Position numbers and translations under genes: made by a program. From Trichuris trichiura (taxonomy: Eukaryota; Nematoda; Enoplea; Trichinellida; Trichuridae), in assembly GCA_037903355.1 (NCBI GenBank), contig JBAJFE010000001.1:1054001-1118000 (forward strand): 64,000 nt of DNA. The letters run 5' to 3'. Shown here piece by piece: positions 56,252 to 64,000 of the stretch; the stretch's first letter is position 1; each line of letters begins with the position of its first letter. A model generated the notes under the pieces. That model did not search any database, was not told the origin of the DNA, and saw only the letters and a list, made by a program, of their open reading frames with translations.

Positions 56252-59063
56252 TCAGATGAAGTACATTGACGATCGGATATTTTCATGGACCGTCACGGCT
56301 CTGGTAAATTCAACGTTGCTTGAGTCTTTTTTCATTCGTGAACCGAAAGAGTCGTCGCTGCCACTTCTGAAAAACAGAACAAGTCATTTAAAAGCAATCT
56401 CTTCAAAGAGAAAAGTATACGTTAGTAAATAGCTGTGGTTGCGAGAACGGTAACAAGCCAAATGAGCGAAATACACTGGAGCCGGAATGCTGACGGAACG
56501 CATGCAACGCCCATATACGTGGCAAAGATAATACGAAATCGCCTGCATTGTGTTCGCATTGAAGTTATTGTCGTCGTACAAGACATGGTATTTCGCCGGT
56601 TTGCTGGTTCCCTGAAAGGATAACGCTTTTAAACAGAGAAGCGTGAACAGATGCAACACTGCTCACTTGAATTCCAGTATGGCTGCATAAATAAAAATCA
56701 TATCCGTCTGCTGATGTCACACGACGATCAATCACTGTCCCAGCGGGTATGTTTCTACCTTTCCCAACTGCTAAGCTGTCGTCTTTGCACATAAATCTTG
56801 CGTGATGTCTCTTTTGAACTACAACGTATGTTATTCCAGGACGATAGCCCTTGTCCAAGGAACGACATGCAGCTCGCAGAGCACGCAGTTCCTCGCGCAG
56901 TACCTTAACAGGGGATATTATTGCAACGGAAAAACTTTCTTTTCGCATCAGTCATTTTGTCACCTTTTTAAATTCACCTTCCGACACGCCATCGCGAAAC
57001 AGTATGATTCGACTTGGTTTTCTGTCATTTGGGTTGGCAAACGCCCTTATCCGTTCGCGAAACTCATCCTCTAAATACAGAATTGACTCCCATCTGTTCG
57101 GTTGTACGCGGATTGATGCTGCATATTCTGCGCAATTCACATCTATGTTACCGACTACAGCCGCAATAGATGGAGAATCTCTATCTGCCACATGAGGATG
57201 AGTTACATCAACTCCAAGCACTAATGTATCTTTGTCAGCCAAATTAGTCTTCACAAACGGATCCGCAAGTAAACGGGTGTTCACACCACCCATTTTCATA
57301 TTTATCTTTAGAGCTAAATTTGTTGCCGTCATTACCGAACGCTTCACAACGACGTCGTGCAGTACTCTCTGCATGAAACACTGCGTCATTATGCCAAACT
57401 TCACGTCAGCCACACGTTTCACTTCCGAATATTCCTTCGTGTCGCTTAATGAGACGAACACCAAACGGCACACTTTATTATGTCCTTTGTATTCCGCCAC
57501 AAGACGCTCCAAAACCTTCTCGAAAGCCGTAACATCTTGGACGGGCAATAGAATGTCTGCTTTGCGCCCCATAGTAACTCCAAGATCGTTGCATACTTTC
57601 GCCACATTCGCACAAAACTCGCCAACTTGCCCCAACGAACTTGGACGACCGAATGCAATAGCTGAGAAGTTGGCGCATTTCCCGCCTTGAAAGAATTGTA
57701 CGCCACGCATCTGCCATGTACCATTCGATGGTTCCACAACGGCTGAACGACTGCCACGCTTATACTCCAATTTCGGTGGTGGCAAAACACGACCGGGAAC
57801 TTCAACAAATGTACGAGCAATGTCCAAACCAAACTCTTTCAAAAATTCATCATTTTCCAAATTCGCCCGACGCATCATTTCCATGCATACCTTCAAACGC
57901 GTTGGTGCATCCATGGCGCACTGTCGAATCACCAAAGTCGTTTGAAATCCGGACAATTTTCCCGCACCGTAACGTTGCTTCTCGGCCACGTTGCACACTT
58001 CCACTGGCAGATAGATGCTTCTATTCTTGCTACCTGCTTGCAGCGCCGGCATTCGGGGGTACCGCAGTTGTAAATACGTTTCCTTGAAATAATCAACCAC
58101 GCTGATTTCACGGCCATCGCGCATTGTAAACATTTGCCGACTTGCGTCCGCAGCTATTCCGATAATTCGGTATTGTGCCCCGCACTGGCGATGAGTCACC
58201 GTCACACGTAGTCCTTTGACCGCACGACCGATGATCTTCAGCTCACCATCGGATAGCCTTGTGTTCGACTGAATCTGGTCGATTGAATAGCGAGGTGGCG
58301 ACTGATCTGCGTTCAGCACATCGCATATATAATTGAGAACGGACTGTGGTCGGTAAAACGCGGCGTGACTGACATCAATGTTCACCATGGGTCTGTAGCC
58401 TTCGCCAACCCTCGCAGATATGAATAAACCACGCCATAACTCCACGCCAAGCTTTAAGTTAACTCCAGATCTCGCCGGTACTTCGTAAGCACTGTTGCCG
58501 ACAACACAAAATCGCTCTGCCCTACTGACAAGCGTGCAAGCACGACCTTGCGCGAGTACCACGTCGACTACTTGAATGGGACTCTGCTCCGAATCAGGTG
58601 ACAAGCCAACGCCAGACTTTTGATCTTTGAAAATTAATTTTACCGATCCGGACTTCTTTATGCTAACTTTCACTTCGATTGGTCGATTTGAACGCAGTAC
58701 TTGAACGTTCATTTCACTCTCGAACGCCGCGTTCTCTTTGATAGGTAGCGGCTCTTTTGAGAACAGAAGGGCTTCACCGTCGTAGGCTACGCTGAACGGT
58801 TTTGTAAAAACCTTGCGATTTTTCTTGACCAGCTTCCAGAAGATGCTGCGTTTGTCATCTCTTGTAAGCTTCACTTTATCGCTGCCAATGTCGACGTGGT
58901 ACTGTACCACCTCAATGACGCCAGTAGCAAACTTTTTCAGCTCGACGAAATTGGATACCAACTGAATTTGTTTGCCTTCCGTCCCATAATCTGGTCGAGC
59001 AATTAGATTGCTTATAGTCAGCTCACTGACTGACGATGACAGTTCGCCGGATGTGGAAGTCAT
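56252..59063 (-). CDS. ago: Argonaute protein (AGO clade), four exons, complete
   Basis: Argonautes bind small RNAs and silence matching transcripts. Exons: 56964-59063, 56667-56903, 56421-56611 and 56252-56366 (TGA), with introns of 60, 55 and 54 nt; all phases agree and give 880 residues, the usual length. ATG 59063 is chosen because [17 protein letters not shown], the start of the Argonaute N domain, follows within 25 residues. PAZ lies at about 240-350 ([17 protein letters not shown]), MID at about 430-540 ([18 protein letters not shown]), then PIWI. The slicer residues are visible as [11 protein letters not shown] (D), FRDGVSEG (D) and [14 protein letters not shown] (H); the glutamate finger is not confirmed by eye. 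The C-terminus SSMYFI is typical. Codons are clean, with no lesion. It stands between MITE clusters. Which AGO subgroup is unclear. Confidence 0.95.
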
Positions 59064-59348
59064 AATACAACCTGCAGCTCAATCTCGACCAACAGGCAAG
59101 CAACGACACCTCAAGAACAACTTTGCTACAGTTAAATGATGTTCAAGGTCACTCGGCTGCGCTGACTTTGAAGTGATGCCCAAGTTCATTCGATTTCCTT
59201 TAGCGCAAATAGCTTCGCGCAGCCTCAGCATGGAAATGTTCTTGGAGTAACTTTTATTATCTGCATTTTGCATTCGATTGGGAATAACGTCCTGTCTTTC
59301 TGAATTTGTGCCCACAGGTAACACGATTTGACGCCAGTAGACGCTGGG

Positions 59349-60401
59349 GGGTCTATGATGCTACGGCGGTGCCGGAAGTGTCAGGCGGCTAGTTCATAGC
59401 GTAATCTGCCGCTCTACAGCGACATAACAGGTTATCAGCGGCACAACGAGAGGGACATTGTCGACAGGTTAAGTGAACACCTGCTGAGTTGTTAGCCGGC
59501 CAGCATAATGGAGCATCAGTGGCACATTCATTGACCAGGTTATCGGTGTAACGGATTAGCGCCGAAGAATTCTGCTAAACTGCAACGTAATAGGCTCATG
59601 CAGTGACCGGGTTATTGGTCTAACGGATTAGCGCCGAAGTATTTCGTTACACTGCAATGTAATAGCGTCTGTTTGTGTCACTGGTGCGTGTAGTGACCTG
59701 TAGGAATTAGCGAAGGTGATGGAATGTAGCACCTGCGCGTGCATTGAAGCCACGGGAATCACAATGGGGCGTGCAGGTGTTCAAGCTGAGACCTCTTCTA
59801 GCAATTCGTGAAAAACATCGGAGGTCAACTGTCCGAGCTGCAGCGTGCCTTGACAGACTGAGTAAATCTCATTCTGCGTTAAGTCTGTCCCGGGATCTAG
59901 TGGTAACTTCCCATCGACAAGTGAAGGCAGCGTAAATGTGGCACGAAGAAGGCGCAATGTTCGTAGGGGCATCGACTGGCTGCAGGAAACAGTGCCAGAC
60001 GAAGAGGCGGCTGTGCTTACCCTACGCAGCAAGGGACTGCCGCACAGCCAGGGCTCCTTCGGTTGCACACACCCTGACCGGACGAGGTGCCAGCGCCACA
60101 GCCGTTGTCACAGTCAACGGTATGTCGAGCGTTAACGTTTACTTCCTCTGACGCCTTCTGCGTGATTAGGTACACCCCAGTGAACCCGTCAGATGCGCCT
60201 ATAGCAAAATCGACGCGTCGCCTTCGTCGGGCTGAGCGCCTGCGTTATCAGTACGTGTGCTTTTTCCTTTTTTGCGTTACTCATTGCTCGCGTGTTCAGT
60301 GATCGCTAAATAACGTTACTTTGCGCTATGCTTCTTATCGTTTGCGCAACGGTCAAAACTGCATAACCCAACAGCAGCAACGAACACACGTTATGTTAAG
60401 G
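59349..60401. repeat. MITE copy, right end disrupted by hAT end
   Basis: GGGTCTATGATGC at the left, then the internal order of 32988-34215 including the conserved minus-strand frame (59781-59995, ending LLEEVSA). It is cut at 60401, where CAGTGATTCGCAACG begins. No 8-bp duplication could be tested. Confidence 0.7.
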
Positions 60402-60600
60402 CAGTGATTCGCAACGTGGGCCCCAGGGACCCCTTGGGGGCCCTGGAAAATTTGAAGGGGGCCCTGAAAAGGATTGGGGATTTAGGGGGTCCCTGGGAGC
60501 TTAGGGGGAACCCAGGGGGTCCCTGGTATTCGGTGCCGCAGGACGAGAGCGCGCAGCCGTGCCTGTACGTAGTTTGGCTATGGAAATTAGCGAGACTCGT
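60402..60600 (+). repeat. hAT left-end fragment
   Basis: CAGTGATTCGCAACGTGGGC followed by repeats of GGGGGCCCTGG and GGGTCCCTGG words, like other hAT ends here. No matching right end found. Confidence 0.5.
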
Positions 60601-60609
60601 GTATCGTAC

Positions 60610-60870
60610 CTCCGGCTAAAGTTGACGCGGCAACATCAATGGAGGTCAAGTGAAGATTACGCCGTCACAGTAACAATGGTTCGCATTCTTTAACCGTGCC
60701 GGCCGCCTTGTCCTGCCCTAGCCTAAGCCTAAGACTGAACGTGTGTTCTTCGATGTTACTGTGAGACGTTGGCGAGCTTGATACACAAGCGCAGCGCGCT
60801 ATGACAGTTAACGTAAATAAGCGTCCCTTTGATGCTGCCGTCTCCGTTTCTGGCGGGAAAAAGATACACG
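60610..60870 (-). repeat. Inverted fragment of the GGCGGCAACTT MITE family
   Basis: GGCAACATCAATGGAGGTCAAGTG and CCGGCCGCCTTGTCCTGCCCTAGCCTAAGCC are the reverse of the MITE right end; GATGCTGCCGTCTCCGTTTC lies at 60832. The order suggests a small, separate copy. Confidence 0.5.
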
Positions 60871-60999
60871 AAGTCCAATAGCTTGTTATCGTTGCCCTGT
60901 CGTTTACCCTGATGTATCGGGCGAAAGTTTTTCTTACTATATTACGCTGCGTAGCGAATTCCAGCCACACTACAAAAAAAGCCATTGGCGAAGGATAGC

Positions 61000-62110
61000 C
61001 TGACCGAAAGGCGAGTTGTCCGATTTCTGTGCTTCACCATCTGCTGCTGTGCCAAAGCGCAATTCAAAATGAATCTTTTTGATTTTTTTTCGCATTAGCG
61101 TACCACCCTGGCGCAAATCGGAGGGCTCGGAAAACTACAACCTGCAGGGGGCGATGACAGCTTCTTCGCGGGGGCGGACAAGCGCACCTGGGGAGTAATG
61201 GCGGGGAAGATGCTCAGTAGACACTGATTATTCTCTCCTGTGCGTTGACGGTGGAAAGTGATAATAGCTCTGCGATCCTTCTTGTGTCTTGTTTCCTCAG
61301 TGCTGTAGTTCTCATCTATTCGGCTATCCTGTTATATCAGCTGTTAGGAAACTGCTTTGTCGCGACTACGGACCTCTGCTGAAGTTCGACGAACTTCTTA
61401 AAAATAGAAAGGTAAGTGTCTTGTAAGATTCTAGTTGAAACATGGCTCACGTTACCAGGAGATCAGCATTGCTTGAGCATTAAAATAGATTCAGTCGCAA
61501 CCATAGGAGTATCTGTAAGAATAATAAGCTCTGATCTGCTAGTTTAGTGAGTACAGGGGATCCTTGACTGACGGCGGTCCTTCTGACTGTCCCAATGCGT
61601 CCCATCCTTCTTTAATACGTCGGCGGTAGCTTAACCCCCGAGCCCTCATCAACGCGAAAGGCACATCAATCAGTTTTGTACAGGTTACCTTTTACATGTC
61701 TGAAACACTTGCCGTGGCTCTTCACTTAACGGGGACATCTTATAAGCACTACTTCTCAATTTGATTTCTACATCTAGTGTAGATACCTAACGGGATTCAA
61801 GAAGTCATATGCTCGCTACTACGGGTACTTAAACGACGAAGTGTGCCCATTTCATGACTATAGTGGACGTCTTTTTCTCGGCCGCTAACAGGCACGTTGC
61901 GCGCTATGTATTGTGCCTGAAGCTTATCGCCCGCGGGACTTCGGCAACGCCTAGTGCCGCTCCTTGTGATCATATTTCCAAGAGAAACTAAGCCACAGGC
62001 AGTGCTTTCTAAGAAACGCGCTCCGTAAACGCCAGCAGGTTTGCGCGACGACTCTCACGGCGTGTCAGGCTTCAGGACGGCCGATAGGGTCCGTCGCAAA
62101 AATCTTAACG
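61000..62110. other. Intergenic, nothing recognised
   Basis: No convincing frame or terminal repeat. About 61140-61190 has CAGGGGGCGATGACAGC and a G-rich run that could be a worn hAT end. Confidence 0.35.
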
Positions 62111-62816
62111 TAAGTCAGTGTTTCCCAACCTTTTTTGAGCCAGGGCCCCCTTTTGCGACCTTCAACTTGCCAGGGCCCCCCGTCATTCTCCCCAACGTAA
62201 TTCTCCTGCTTCTGTTATCGTCAGGTGCGCCTACTGTGGTTAGGTTGTTGTCAATTTGTACAAGTAGTTCAGCACTTGAAAGAGCCGGCAGAATGTAGAA
62301 TTGACTTCGCTGCCTACCGTATTTGCCAAAGAAAAAACAGTTAACCCGGGCCATCTTTAAAAACCTTATTAACCTGCGGATCTTGTCAGCCGCAAGTAGG
62401 ACCCCATGGTTTGCGCTGTGAAAGTTGAGTGTGCGGCTGGAAAACCTGGCGATGCGAAGTCGACGCTGAATTTCTTTTCTACACTAGAGCAAAATGGCTA
62501 GTAAGGAAGCCAGCCAGCTGCCATATACGGCGAATTCTCCTAGCGATATTCGAAGCCGTTAACGCCATAAATTCTTTATTTGGCACTGAAGGCGTTCTTT
62601 TCGTATTACTGGACTTAATCCGGCTAACTGCAGATCAGGGAGCATTCAGAGTACAAGCGCGGCATTGGGTTTCCTCTTCCTTAATTTTTCGGGCTGTTAG
62701 CAATGGTAGCGCAAATTGTAATTGAGTCTGCAATGCTGTTCTCAGTGCTGCGCAACAATGAATCTAAATTCAATATTTCTTCGGAGCAAGACGACAGCCG
62801 CTTGATCTTACCTCAC

Positions 62817-64000
<1,184 letters not shown>

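Noticed and set aside
57232..57690. Plus-strand frames within the Argonaute region
   Set aside because: They are antisense shadows of the Argonaute exon.

Overview
This is eukaryotic (animal) nuclear DNA. Genes are split by very short introns (43-64 nt where both splice sites could be placed), and most of the window is transposable elements in several layers. Compact introns together with an anillin, an Argonaute and a Mesh/SUSD2-type gene among Gypsy, Penelope, hAT, MULE and Tigger/pogo elements fit a nematode, possibly of the whipworm/Trichinella branch. The species assignment is inference only.

Three host genes can be supported, all on the minus strand. (1) An anillin-like cytokinesis scaffold (2.5-7.8 kb); ten C-terminal exons (2511-4301) join in one frame and encode the anillin homology and PH domains. 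(2) A Mesh/SUSD2-like membrane protein with VWD and sushi domains (exons between 48.9 and 45.6 kb). Its probable last exon, transmembrane segment plus tail, lies at 35.1-35.3 kb, so its last intron holds about 10 kb of transposons. (3) A complete Argonaute (56252-59063, four exons, 880 codons) with the slicer residues D, D and H visible. Three further small gene candidates are weak.

Layout: 0-2 kb MULE relic with FLYWCH domain; 2-2.3 kb MITE ends; 2.5-7.8 kb anillin with a 395-bp Penelope-type palindrome in an intron; 8-9.6 kb nothing recognised; 9.6-15.1 kb Tigger relic, hAT-type non-autonomous element, Gypsy relic and a TA-flanked Tigger element; 15.5-19.7 kb inverted pair of Penelope elements followed by non-coding Penelope hairpins; 20.3-20.9 kb unknown small gene; 22.3-27.4 kb Gypsy element with 131-bp LTRs and an ATATG target duplication, split by a hAT element; 28-30.2 kb second Gypsy gag-pol relic; 30.2-34.2 kb duplicated block (hAT derivative, Penelope hairpin, MITE); 35-49 kb the Mesh-like gene with many insertions; 49.6-55.4 kb second copy of the duplicated block; 56.2-59.1 kb Argonaute; 59.3-60.9 kb MITE copies; 62.1 kb to the end, hAT element on the minus strand.

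The most unusual structure is the Penelope-type terminal hairpins. They recur at least nine times, share a conserved upstream motif, and carry a hammerhead-ribozyme-like core whose stem II covaries between copies. One pair of such arms brackets a 5'-truncated Gypsy pol fragment. A MITE family with 8-bp target duplications carries a short reading frame conserved in several copies, and the two duplicated blocks record the order of insertions. No tRNA, rRNA or CRISPR array was recognised.
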